In this document: positions 15,025 through 23,762 of the stretch, in pieces
Position numbering within the stretch: the stretch's first letter is position 1
Layout of the letters: every line of letters starts with the position of its first letter
Assembly (NCBI GenBank): GCA_963739515.1
Contig: CAVUAO010000003.1
Location: 248,001 to 312,000 of the forward strand
Length of the DNA stretch: 64,000 nucleotides
DNA from: JBFYTX01 sp963739515
Lineage (GTDB): Bacteria; Chloroflexota; Dehalococcoidia; Dehalococcoidales; RBG-16-60-22
Direction of reading: 5' to 3'
Notes under the pieces: model-generated
The model's database searches: none
Seen by the model: the letters and a program-made list of their open reading frames with translations, nothing else
Told to the model about the DNA's origin: nothing
Made by a program: the position numbers and the translations under genes

Positions 15025-15894
15025 TTAAGTCAGTCCTAGAAGTTTGGCCGGATTGGTCTTTACCATGATCTCAACCTCTCTGGCTTCCAGTCCTTTCCTC
15101 AGCAGAGTAGCGATGAACATTCTCAGACCTTCCGGAGCCGGAGGGTTATAGCTCTGGCCCAAATCAGTGCTCATAATGCTTTGTTCAGCGCCAATCGCTT
15201 TCACCAGTTCCACAATGCGTACCGGGTCATAGGCATTCATCGTGGGCAATATATCCCAAAATGAATGTTCGATGTAAACGCCTCCGCGAGCCAATTGCTT
15301 AAGTTCATCATTGGTACACAAAACGGAAGTAAGCGCTCCCTGCAGAGCGTGGGTGACGACCAGTTTCTTGAATCCTATTCTTTGGGCTTCCTCTGCCAGC
15401 GCGAGGGTCTCTTTGGGCGAGATGTGCCCGCTCCCGATGACGATATTAAATTCCTTCGCGATTTGAAAAATTTCTTTGACTTCCGCTTTTAGCTTGCCTT
15501 TGGAATCCAGAATCACCTGCTCCAGCCCGGGCAGCTTGAACCCCAGGACCTTCTCGCATACCGACCTGGAGTTGGTAGAGGAAAAGGTGGGCATCCAGAT
15601 GACCTTGGCCCCCATTTTTACGGCGGATATTGCGGCAGCCGGATTAAGCCCTCCGATTTCGGGTTCTAGAGTTACACTGCCAAATACCTGGACTTCCGGG
15701 ACCAGTTCGGTCACCATTTTCGCGATGGGCACGGTATTATATTCCCGGTTTTTAAGCACCAGGGCCTTGAGGCCGTACTCTTTGGCGGTACGGGCCAGTT
15801 GTAAAGCATTTTGACGCCGTTCCATCAAAGATTCCGGCCCAAAATGGACATGCATATCAATGGCGCCGGATATCAAACTATCAACGATGTTCAC
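15025..15894 (-). CDS. DUF6282-like metal-dependent amidohydrolase
   Basis: 289 residues from a GTG at 15894, with AAAAGGAG 8 bases upstream. A TIM-barrel hydrolase: metal-binding H-x-H in IDMHVHFGPE near residues 14-16, then GSGHISPKE and VVTHALQG with further histidines, and the C-terminal aspartate in STDLGQ. These are the hallmarks of the amidohydrolase superfamily, closest to DUF6282 proteins. It probably hydrolyses a C-N or C-O bond of a cyclic or amide substrate. It is encoded 22 bases downstream of the FAD oxidoreductase in the same orientation. The actual substrate is unknown. Confidence 0.78.
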   Translation of the reverse strand: MNIVDSLISGAIDMHVHFGPESLMERRQNALQLARTAKEYGLKALVLKNREYNTVPIAKMVTELVPEVQVFGSVTLEPEIGGLNPAAAISAVKMGAKVIWMPTFSSTNSRSVCEKVLGFKLPGLEQVILDSKGKLKAEVKEIFQIAKEFNIVIGSGHISPKETLALAEEAQRIGFKKLVVTHALQGALTSVLCTNDELKQLARGGVYIEHSFWDILPTMNAYDPVRIVELVKAIGAEQSIMSTDLGQSYNPPAPEGLRMFIATLLRKGLEAREVEIMVKTNPAKLLGLT

Positions 15895-15916
15895 TTGGTT
15901 TTCTCCTTTTATGTAC

Positions 15917-17407
15917 CTAATGTGTTCCGGTTAATATAGCGCCTTGTTTTACCAGGATATCCTGGAGCTCCTTGACGTCTTTCTCCATTTGCCGGGGCGT
16001 GAGGCCTTTCCGGGCACAGAGGGCAGCGGCTATTCCGGCGGCCTGCCCGGTCGCGATGTTGTCCGGCAAAAGGTCTCTCTTAAAATCCTCGTTCACCGAT
16101 ACCAGTTTACCGGTCATCAGCATGTTTTCGACATTCTTCGGCACCATACTCCGATACGGAATATCGTACGACCCTCTATCCCCGGGCCGGTGATATTTGC
16201 GATTGGGGTCGATATTCATGGCGGAACCGGGGTGCGCGGTAGAGTGGAAAGGGCCTCCTGTTTGCGTGGCCATGGCGCATTTGGCGATAACGTCGGGGAA
16301 CTTTCTCGCTGCAGTCACATCTTCGCTGGTCAACTGGTAGTCGCCGACCATGTGTCTCCCCTCCCGGGTCCTCATGCCAATGGTCAGTCTGGTAAAGTAG
16401 GCATTTTCGAAGCCGGGAAGGTACTTCTTGGCGGCTTTCAGGGCGATGACCACCTGTCTCCTGGCTTCCGACTCGCCGGTACTTAGCTCCCGGACATCGG
16501 TAGCGTCGCAATCCGGTATCTGGGCCGAATGCTGGAATATGGGCTGTATGTGTCCGCCATCCCGGGGTGTGAAAAAGAAGCCCAGGTCGCCGTAAGGATG
16601 AAGGTCGCCGGCATCGAGAGCTTTATGGGTAAGGGCGGGGAAATTGATAGTTCCCAGCGTTCCCGCCCTGACCAGGTCAAGAATGGATTTGCAGCTATTG
16701 AGCCCTTCCAGGGCTTTCTTCCTTGTCGCTTCCTGTTCAGGGGTAGGTTTCAAGCCCCACCCATCGCCGATGAACTGGTCGGGGTTGGCTTTCATGTACG
16801 CGGTGACCTTGTCCCAGTCTACACCGTCCATATGGAAGGTAATAGAGGGCGGATCGATTTCCTCCTTGGTCCGGTCAACCTTGGAAAACGGCACGCCGGC
16901 CCTTACCGCGATGTCACCCTCGCCGGTGGCCTCAATGATGACCTTGCCCATGACGGCCATCCGGCCGTTTGTGTTCTCGACGACCACGCCCTGTATCTTG
17001 TTGCCTTTTTTCAAAGATTCTACCGCCAGCGAGTACATCAGCAGCTCTACCTTGTTTTCCCTCAGCATTTCAAAGATGAGGAGCCCCCACCAGTCCGGAT
17101 CAACAAACGAATAAGCATTGTTGAAGTTGCGGTCCTCGGGTTTGGGATACGGCAGGGCATGCCCTTCCTTCTCCAACCTATGATGTGTCTCCTCTACAAG
17201 GCCGGCGATAATCTGCTCACCGCGTTCATTCCAGAGGTGAGAGAAAGCCCATCCTGGAGGCCCTGTAACGTTCATCATGCCGCCCAGAATGCCAAGGCGC
17301 TCAATCAGGATAGTTTTAGCGCCAACTCTGGCTGATGCGATGGCAGCCGCACAGCCAGATACTCCCCCACCCACCACCACTACATCATAATTACCGTAGG
17401 TTTCCAT
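15917..17407 (-). CDS. FAD-dependent oxidoreductase (FAD_oxidored type)
   Basis: 496 residues starting with a Rossmann dinucleotide motif VVVVGGGVSGCAAAIASARVGAKTILIER. It continues with GGMMNVTGP, a mid-domain VVVENTNGRMAVMGKVIIEATGEGDIAVRAG typical of this flavoprotein class, and a C-terminal FAD contact (DLLPDNIATGQAAGIAAALCARKGL). No signal peptide is seen, so it is cytoplasmic. It is the first gene of a two-gene operon with the DUF6282 hydrolase. It may oxidise or reduce a ring or side chain prior to hydrolysis. The electron partner cannot be inferred. Confidence 0.83.
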   Translation of the reverse strand: METYGNYDVVVVGGGVSGCAAAIASARVGAKTILIERLGILGGMMNVTGPPGWAFSHLWNERGEQIIAGLVEETHHRLEKEGHALPYPKPEDRNFNNAYSFVDPDWWGLLIFEMLRENKVELLMYSLAVESLKKGNKIQGVVVENTNGRMAVMGKVIIEATGEGDIAVRAGVPFSKVDRTKEEIDPPSITFHMDGVDWDKVTAYMKANPDQFIGDGWGLKPTPEQEATRKKALEGLNSCKSILDLVRAGTLGTINFPALTHKALDAGDLHPYGDLGFFFTPRDGGHIQPIFQHSAQIPDCDATDVRELSTGESEARRQVVIALKAAKKYLPGFENAYFTRLTIGMRTREGRHMVGDYQLTSEDVTAARKFPDVIAKCAMATQTGGPFHSTAHPGSAMNIDPNRKYHRPGDRGSYDIPYRSMVPKNVENMLMTGKLVSVNEDFKRDLLPDNIATGQAAGIAAALCARKGLTPRQMEKDVKELQDILVKQGAILTGTH

Positions 17408-17534
17408 TTATTACCTCCTGTAATATATTTTGTTCCCAACGGTCTTGGCCTGTCCCCGATAGTGATACCACTTGTTTTTCTCCTGACCTACCCAATGAAA
17501 CAAATAAAACTTGAGGGACATATTTCCCTGGGCT

Positions 17535-18801
17535 CTAGCTTTGCAAAAGGGGTAAAACAAGATGCCCTTCCGGTATTACCGCTATCTCGGCCTTATTACC
17601 GAGCTTGAGAAATGCTTTGTTCAGACCCTCCTCGATACTGCGGACCGGTACCATCATCATGTCTTTGACCAGGCGGTCATCAAGTTCGGAAACCAGGTAG
17701 ACTTCATTAATTAGCTGGGCACAGGCCAGACGTTGATTCTGCCACGGAAGATGGTTGGTGACCCCCGGCCTTTAAATTTTGCAGGACCTCTGCCGGGGAG
17801 TGACAAGCTAAATGCGATTGCGTGAACGCTTCAGGCCCGGCACCGTGGCTGCAGGAAGAGGCCATGATGATTATGCCTCCTTCCCGGGTTATCATTGAGG
17901 CGCTATCTATTCCTTTGCAGGTCTGGTATAAATCAAGGTCCAGGGGCGCCCCGCTATTGGTGGTTACGGTAATGTCCACTTTGTGGTCCACTTTGACCCC
18001 GGCAAGTCCTCTCTCAATCCGGCAGCCTTTCTCATGGGCTTTCACAGGGGTCGCCGGCCACCACATGGGTGATTTGCTTGCTCTCATTAAGTAAAACGTT
18101 CACGATGAAGTTAAGCCCGGCCATCCTGGCCTGCTCCACAATATCTTCGTGTATCGGATTTCCCTGCAGGATTCCGGCCCGGGAAAGCGGATGCTGAATC
18201 ATTTCGTAGCCGTGGTTGTGATAGATAGCCTTCTTACCTGACACACCCGGAGCAATACTCTTGCTGCCGCCGGAAAAGCCGGCGAAAAAATGTGGCTCGA
18301 TGAAGCCGGTGCTAATACGGAAATCCGCTTCCATGACCAGTCGGTTGACCTCAACCGGAGTGCCACGGGACGTGACCCCAATATTCACCGTATCGGCAGT
18401 ATCATGATTAAGCACCCGGTAGCCGGATACGATATCCTTACCCAGCTTTTTATTCAGTTCGTCCTTGTTCAGAGCGGCATGCAGCCCCAGGGCGACCATG
18501 ATGGTTATATTTTCCTCCGGGTATTTTCGATTCCAGTTCCGCCAGAAGAGGCGGCAACAGCCGGTCGTCGGGACATGGCCGGGTATTGTCCGTGACGATA
18601 ATGATAACCTTATCATTCCTGCTGATGCAGTCGAGCAAGGGAGGTGCAGCAATAGGGATGCCTGATAGCCTCTAACAAGGCGGCAGTCTCATCCGCCAGG
18701 CCCCTGGCATGTTTTCTCTTTAAGATAAAGGCAATATTTTCCGAAGGAATACGGGCGGTTAAAGCGGAATTACCATATGGAAACTGAAATTCTTTGAACA
18801 T
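17535..18801 (-). pseudogene. larA: Lactate racemase-like larA, four frameshifts
   Basis: Read across frames the region spans 422 codons, the usual LarA length, from MFKEFQFPYGNSALTARIP to IPEGHLVLPLLQS. Family landmarks occur in order: TDNTRPCPDD, VALGLHAALNKDEL, the nickel-cofactor region NHDTADTVNIGVTSRGTPVEVNR, GFIEPHFFAGFSGGSKSIAPG, KAHEKGC, PLDLDLYQTCKG. Four breaks separate these, each consistent with one extra base in a run: 18655-18657, 18517-18518, 18047-18050 and 17762-17766. LarA enzymes epimerise 2-hydroxyacids with a nickel-pincer cofactor. No larB, C or E genes are nearby. Either a recent pseudogene or uncorrected sequence error; coding is otherwise well preserved. Confidence 0.85.
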
Positions 18802-18905
18802 TTGTGCCTAAATATTAAACGATCCTGTCTTTTATTTTACTCCATAATGCTCCATAATCACCAGTAAATTCAAACGTCACAATAAGATAGTCATCCATAT
18901 CAAAG

Positions 18906-18935
18906 TTGCCTGCGCTAAGCGGGAAGAAGTATAAT
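18906..18935 (+). promoter_or_regulatory. Promoter of the alcohol dehydrogenase gene
   Basis: TTGCCT (18906-18911), 18-base spacer, TATAAT (18930-18935). The expected start is near 18942, giving a leader of about 36 bases. This also argues against the longer reading frame beginning at 18906. Confidence 0.72.
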
Positions 18936-18977
18936 CAAACATCCTCAGTAATACTCCAGCGAAGAAAGGTGTGTCAT

Positions 18978-20078
18978 ATGAAAGTTAAGGCAGCTATTAG
19001 TTACCAATACCACCAGCCGCTCGTGATGGAAGAGGTAGAACTCGCTCCGCCGGGCGATAACGATGTCCTCATACGAATCGCCGCCACGGGGATCTGCCAC
19101 AGCGATATCCACTGCATGCACGGCGAGCACGGTATCCATCCCCTGCCGGCTATCGGCGGACATGAGGTCTGCGGGTATGTCGAAGGAGTAGGAAAAAATG
19201 TGACCTACGTTAAGCCCAAAGATAAGGTGATCGCCACCATCATACCGGTCGGCTGCGGCCACTGCTACTACTGCAGTATCGGCGCGCCCGGCCAGTGCGA
19301 GGTCAACCGCATTGCCCTTTTCATCCCCGGCCGCTATACCAACAAAAAAGGCCAGCGCATCACCCAGTTCGAAGGGCCGGTGGCCGGCTTCGCGGAATAT
19401 ACAGTTCTGCCGGAGGTCAACGTAGTCAAGGTGCCGCAGGACTTTCGGTCGGACCTCGCCGCTTTGATTTCCTGCGGGGTAATTTCCGGCATCGGTGCGG
19501 TCCTGTACCGCGCTAAAGTCCAACCCAACCGCAGCGTCGCCGTTATCGGTACCGGCGGGGTGGGACTTAACGTTATCCAGGGCGCCAAATTCGTGGGCGC
19601 TTACCCGATTATCGCCGTAGATATTCTCGATAGCAAGCTGGCGACGGCCAAAGCCTTCGGTGCGACCCACACCATCAATTCGAAGAAAGTACCGGACCCG
19701 GTAAAAGAAGTCAGGAAATTAACCTATGGGCGCGGCGCGGATTTTGTCATCGAAGCCAGCGCCGGCATCGATATCCTGCGACAGGCGTGGCTCATGAGCG
19801 CCGGGGCGGGCACCACGTGCGTAATCGGGCACGGTACGGGGGAGAAAATGGAAGCCTGGACCCCGGTTGAATTCTGCAGCGGCCGCACGCTGACCGGCAG
19901 CGCCATGGGCGCGGTGCGTTCGCGACTGGATATCCCGCGCATCATTGAGCTCTATCAAGACGGCCGGCTGAAGCTCGATGAACTCGTCTCCGGGCATTTC
20001 AAGTTCGACCAGATTAACGAGGCCATGCAATCCATGGAAAAAGGCGACGTCATTCGCAACGTACTGATGTTCGAATAG
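18978..20078 (+). CDS. Zinc-dependent alcohol dehydrogenase (MDR family)
   Basis: 366 residues from the ATG at 18978, preceded by AAAGG. Medium-chain dehydrogenase: catalytic-zinc region GICHSDIHCMHGEHG and GHEVCGYVEGVG, structural-zinc lobe C-G-H-C-Y-Y-C followed by a fourth Cys (C-x2-C-x2-C-x7-C), and NAD-binding GTGGVGLNVIQGAK with an aspartate at the end of the second strand (AVDILDS), favouring NAD over NADP. It should oxidise an alcohol to an aldehyde or the reverse. The tungsten-type aldehyde oxidoreductase follows 53 bases downstream on the same strand, making an alcohol to aldehyde to acid route likely. Confidence 0.9.
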   Translation: MKVKAAISYQYHQPLVMEEVELAPPGDNDVLIRIAATGICHSDIHCMHGEHGIHPLPAIGGHEVCGYVEGVGKNVTYVKPKDKVIATIIPVGCGHCYYCSIGAPGQCEVNRIALFIPGRYTNKKGQRITQFEGPVAGFAEYTVLPEVNVVKVPQDFRSDLAALISCGVISGIGAVLYRAKVQPNRSVAVIGTGGVGLNVIQGAKFVGAYPIIAVDILDSKLATAKAFGATHTINSKKVPDPVKEVRKLTYGRGADFVIEASAGIDILRQAWLMSAGAGTTCVIGHGTGEKMEAWTPVEFCSGRTLTGSAMGAVRSRLDIPRIIELYQDGRLKLDELVSGHFKFDQINEAMQSMEKGDVIRNVLMFE

Positions 20079-20131
20079 CCGCTGTAGCAGCGTATTTTAC
20101 TCACGTTAGACGCATGGTGAAGGATTCAGTC

Positions 20132-22024
20132 ATGACCACAGATAGAAAAGAACCGGCTCCTGAAAAAGCCCTTTACGGGTACATCGGTAAGATTCTCCGT
20201 GTTAATCTCACCTCAGGCTCAATCACCACTCAAGCCATCGATGAGCAGCTAAGCCACCGCTACCTCGGCGGTTCCGGGTTTATTTCTTATTTCCTCTGGA
20301 AGGAACTCAAAAGCGGGATTGACCCGCTCAGCCCGCCAAATATTCTCGTCATCGCTACCGGGCCGGTAACCGGCACGTCTATTCTGGGGAGCGGCCGTCA
20401 CTCGATAGGGGCAAAGTCTCCTCTAACAGGCGGTATCGCACTTTCGCAGGTCGGCGAGTTCTGGGGCACCGAGCTTAAGCGCGCCGGTTTTGATGTGATA
20501 ATCATCGAGGGTAAATCAAAAACGCCGGTTTACATTAACATCAAGGATGGGCGGGTAGAGTTGAAAGATGCCGCTCACCTCTGGGGCCGGGAAACCAGGG
20601 AGACCCAGCAGGCGATACGCGAAGAGCTTCACGACGATAAAGTCCGCGTCTTGCTGATCGGGCCGGGCGGCGAGAACATGGTCAAGTATGCCTGCATCAT
20701 GGGGGGTCTCTATGACGCGGCCGGCCGGGGAGGGTTGGGAGCGGTGATGGGTTCCAAGAACCTCAAGGCCATCGCCGTGCGTGGAACCGGGAAAATACCC
20801 GTGGCCGACCCGGAAAAACTCGGGGAATTACGAAAAATCCTGGCTGCCTCGGTTGACAAAGTAAATATTCTCAAGGGCTGGCAGGAAGCGGGTACCGGTT
20901 TTGACATGGACGCCGGTGTGTTGTCCGGAGACGTACCCATCCGCAACTGGCGCGATGGGGATTTCCCTACCATCAACAATATCACCGCCATTACGCTGCG
21001 AGACACCATCGGCGCCGGGATGGACGGCTGCTTTGCCTGTACGATACGCTGCAAAAAAAAGGCGAAGTTCAATGAACCTTATCCCGTCGACCCTGCCTAT
21101 GGAGGGCCGGAATACGAGACACTGTCGTCGCTGGGGAGTAACCTCGGCATCGATGACCTCAAGGCCATCGTCAAAGGGAACGAGCTGTGTAACGCCGCTT
21201 CGCTGGATACCATTTCCACGGGCGGAGTTATCGCTTTTTGCATGGAATGCTACGAGCGAGGTTTGCTGACGAAAGAGCAGACCGATGGCATCGAGATGAC
21301 GTGGGGCAACGCCGGGGCAATGCTACAATGCATCCGGAAAATCGTCTGGCGGGAAGGCTTCGGCAATATCCTGGCGGAGGGCATTAACGCCGTAGCCAAG
21401 TGGGTCGGCCAGGGCTCGGAAGAGTTCGCCATTCAGGTGAAGGGCTTAGACCCGGGCCAGCACGAACCCCGCCTTATGCCGGCTATGGGACTCGGCTTCA
21501 TGGTCAACCCTCACGGAGCCGACCATTGCTGTAACGTCCATGACACCAGGTTCGCGTATAAAGCGGGCATGAGGTCGATGAACCAATTCGGTTTCTATGA
21601 CCCTGTCCCCGCAGAAGATATCGGCCCGCGCAAAGTGGCCGTGTTCAAGGTGGAATACTTGCGGCAGGCTCTCCTCGATTGCCTGGCGATGTGCCACCTG
21701 GCCACCGTCGCGGTTGACCTGCCGGTGATGGTGGATATTCTGGAAGCGGTCACCGGCATACGAACCGGCGTGATGGATTTACTACGCATCGCGGAGCGGG
21801 TGATGACGGTTGCCCGACTGTTCAACATCCGGGAAGGCTTTACCGACGCAGATGACCGGTTACCAAAGCGGTTCTTCCAACCCAAGACATCCGGAATACT
21901 TTCCAAACGGGCGCTGGACCCGGAGAAGATGGAGCTGGCCAAACGGTACTACTACACCCTCATGGGCTGGGACGCTAAGGGCGTTCCCCTGCCGGAGCGG
22001 GTTGAAGAACTGTATATTGAGTAA
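20132..22024 (+). CDS. Aldehyde:ferredoxin oxidoreductase (tungsten AOR family)
   Basis: About 630 residues; ATG at 20132 is preferred over 20114 because AAGGA lies 7 bases before it. N-terminal AOR domain: GYIGKILRVNLTSGSI, GSGRHSIGAKSPLTGGIALSQVGEFWGTELKRAGFDVIIIEG. [4Fe-4S] ligands appear in GCFACTIRCKK (C-x2-C-x3-C near 299-306), with the distal cysteine in DCLAMC near 516-521. The pterin-binding segments DPGQHEPR and the cofactor region are present. The enzyme oxidises aldehydes to acids and reduces ferredoxin, using tungsten bound to two pyranopterins. It follows the alcohol dehydrogenase gene and converges with mocA. The substrate range is not predictable. Confidence 0.92.
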   Translation: MTTDRKEPAPEKALYGYIGKILRVNLTSGSITTQAIDEQLSHRYLGGSGFISYFLWKELKSGIDPLSPPNILVIATGPVTGTSILGSGRHSIGAKSPLTGGIALSQVGEFWGTELKRAGFDVIIIEGKSKTPVYINIKDGRVELKDAAHLWGRETRETQQAIREELHDDKVRVLLIGPGGENMVKYACIMGGLYDAAGRGGLGAVMGSKNLKAIAVRGTGKIPVADPEKLGELRKILAASVDKVNILKGWQEAGTGFDMDAGVLSGDVPIRNWRDGDFPTINNITAITLRDTIGAGMDGCFACTIRCKKKAKFNEPYPVDPAYGGPEYETLSSLGSNLGIDDLKAIVKGNELCNAASLDTISTGGVIAFCMECYERGLLTKEQTDGIEMTWGNAGAMLQCIRKIVWREGFGNILAEGINAVAKWVGQGSEEFAIQVKGLDPGQHEPRLMPAMGLGFMVNPHGADHCCNVHDTRFAYKAGMRSMNQFGFYDPVPAEDIGPRKVAVFKVEYLRQALLDCLAMCHLATVAVDLPVMVDILEAVTGIRTGVMDLLRIAERVMTVARLFNIREGFTDADDRLPKRFFQPKTSGILSKRALDPEKMELAKRYYYTLMGWDAKGVPLPERVEELYIE

Positions 22025-22048
22025 AAGTTCCAAGAAGATACCGTATTT

Positions 22049-22642
22049 CTATCGCGCGCGCTCCAGCAATGCGGCATAGTCTGCCGGGGTATCGATATCA
22101 AAAAGAATAAAGCTATCGGCGACCGGCACTTCCCGTGCCAGATTTTCCTGCGATTTCAGGACGGCTTTCAGTCCGCCGCTTTTCTGCCACGCCAGGATAT
22201 CGCCGGCCAGTCCCGCCGGAATAAGGGGCGGATGTCCCCTTTTCCCCTCGAAGGTCGGATAAATTATCCGGCCGGGTTTTTCTTCTGATACTGCGATTAA
22301 TCGCCGGATGGTGGCCGGTTTTACCAGCGGTATATCGACGGGAAGGACAAAAAACGCCTTATAACCCGGCGGCAGGCGGCGGACACCGGCTTGAATCGAG
22401 CTGAACATGCCCCGCTTGTAATCAGGATTGTAAACGGTGATAATGTCGCGAGGCTTAATACGGGCGGTGATCTCGTCGCCGCGATAGCCCACCACCAGAA
22501 AGACAGCGACACCGGTACTTAAAAACGTATCGATAACGTGGTCGGTGACGGTGGCTTTGCCCAGCGGGAGGAGGGGTTTGAACCGTTTCATGCGCGTGGA
22601 AAGCCCGCCTGCCAGGACCACCGCCGCATAACGCCCTTTCAC
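22049..22642 (-). CDS. mocA: Molybdenum cofactor cytidylyltransferase (MocA-like NTP transferase)
   Basis: 197 residues from a GTG at 22642 whose GTGA overlaps the xdhC stop. It carries the nucleotidyltransferase signature AAVVLAGGLSTRMKRFKPLLPLG, the FVLPVDIPLV metal-binding aspartates, a KRGHPPLIP motif and FDIDTPADY. In the family it converts molybdopterin cofactor to the cytosine dinucleotide form used by xanthine dehydrogenase-type enzymes. Translational coupling to xdhC and position downstream of the molybdenum hydroxylase support that role. The last bases converge on the AOR gene, 24 bases apart. Confidence 0.87.
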   Translation of the reverse strand: MKGRYAAVVLAGGLSTRMKRFKPLLPLGKATVTDHVIDTFLSTGVAVFLVVGYRGDEITARIKPRDIITVYNPDYKRGMFSSIQAGVRRLPPGYKAFFVLPVDIPLVKPATIRRLIAVSEEKPGRIIYPTFEGKRGHPPLIPAGLAGDILAWQKSGGLKAVLKSQENLAREVPVADSFILFDIDTPADYAALLERAR

Positions 22643-23694
22643 GTCGTTTGACCACTCCTGACGCTGATAAGCTCCGCCACAATGCTGACGGCGATTTCTT
22701 CCGGCGTTTCGCCGCCGATATCGACGCCGATGGGGGCGTGCACCTGGTCAAGCCGCTCCTGTTTAAAGCCCCGGGCGAGCAGATATTTATAAATAGCCTG
22801 TTTCTTCCGCCGACTGCTGATCATGCCGATGTAGCCGGCGCTGGTCTTAAGGGACTGCTCCAGGCAAGCGCGGTCGAACTGGTGGCCGCGGGTCACGATA
22901 ACGATGAACGAATCCGCGTCGATTTCCCGTCCGGCGAAAGCCCGGCCATAATCCCCGATAACGCATATCTCGTTGGCCTCCGGGAAGCGCTCCGCACTGG
23001 CGTACTCCGGCCGGTCATCGATAACGACCACCCGGAAGCCTACCAGCGCCGCCAGATGAGCGGTTGGGACGGCCACGTGCCCCGCCCCGCAGCAGTAAAG
23101 TGTCTTCAACCGGCGTATCCGGTCCGCCATCACCATAGCGTCTTCGAAGGATAAAACGGCTGTCTCAGAGATATTATGCAGTTCCGGTTTCAGTTTCTCC
23201 ATATCGGGCGCAGTCAGCGAAGAGGCAAAAAAGCTGCCATCGGCATAAATGATGCCGTGCCCGAGGACGGTAAAATCAGCGCCTTTACCCTTCAGGTGGG
23301 TGAGCAGATAGAAGTCTTTGCCGCTTTGCATGGCGTCACGCCAGCGCCGGGAGAATTCAAGATTTGGCGCCGTCGGCGGAAGGTAGTCCAGCAATATCTC
23401 GGCGGTGCCGCCGCAAATCATGCCGGGAGAAGCGACGTCTTTGCCGCTGAGCTCGTAGGCCAATATCCTCGATTTAGCGGCGGTTAAAACTTTCCGGGAC
23501 TCCCTGATAGCGGCGGCTTCGATCAGGCTCCCGCCGATAGTCCCATAGCTTTTCCCGTCGGCACCCACCGCCATTTTCGTGCCGATATGCCGGGGCGTCG
23601 ATCCCTGCAGGCCCATCATGGAGGCCAGGACAACCGGTTGTCCGGCTTCGAGCAGTCCACATACCGTTTTGGCGAGGAACTCGTTCTCGTTCAT
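22639..23694 (-). CDS. xdhC: XdhC/CoxI-family molybdenum enzyme maturation factor
   Basis: 351 residues. N-terminal XdhC_CoxI domain (VVLASMMGLQGSTPRHIGTKMAVGADGKSYGTIGG, SPGMICGGTAEILLDYL) and a C-terminal Rossmann XdhC_C domain (LYCCGAGHVAVPTAHLAALVGFRVVVIDDRPEYAS, VIVTRGHQFDRACLEQSLKT, ARGFKQERLDQVHAPIGVDIGGETPEEIAVSIVAEL). XdhC binds the cofactor, supports its sulfuration and hands it to the apo-hydroxylase. It is encoded 68 bases after the molybdenum hydroxylase, across a perfect hairpin, and overlaps mocA by four bases. Confidence in the family is high. Confidence 0.9.
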   Translation of the reverse strand: MNENEFLAKTVCGLLEAGQPVVLASMMGLQGSTPRHIGTKMAVGADGKSYGTIGGSLIEAAAIRESRKVLTAAKSRILAYELSGKDVASPGMICGGTAEILLDYLPPTAPNLEFSRRWRDAMQSGKDFYLLTHLKGKGADFTVLGHGIIYADGSFFASSLTAPDMEKLKPELHNISETAVLSFEDAMVMADRIRRLKTLYCCGAGHVAVPTAHLAALVGFRVVVIDDRPEYASAERFPEANEICVIGDYGRAFAGREIDADSFIVIVTRGHQFDRACLEQSLKTSAGYIGMISSRRKKQAIYKYLLARGFKQERLDQVHAPIGVDIGGETPEEIAVSIVAELISVRSGQTT

Positions 23695-23715
23695 GACGAT
23701 GTGTCCTCTAGAAAC

Positions 23716-23750
23716 GAATCGGCAGGTTTTTTCCCGGAACCTGCCGATTC
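23716..23750 (-). promoter_or_regulatory. Perfect 13-bp hairpin between hydroxylase and xdhC genes
   Basis: GAATCGGCAGGTT (23716-23728) pairs exactly with AACCTGCCGATTC (23738-23750) around a 9-base loop. On the minus strand it follows the hydroxylase stop and is followed by only a weak T-run (GTTTC), so it may attenuate or stabilise the transcript rather than fully terminate. Confidence 0.72.
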
Positions 23751-23762
23751 CCTGGTTCTTCT

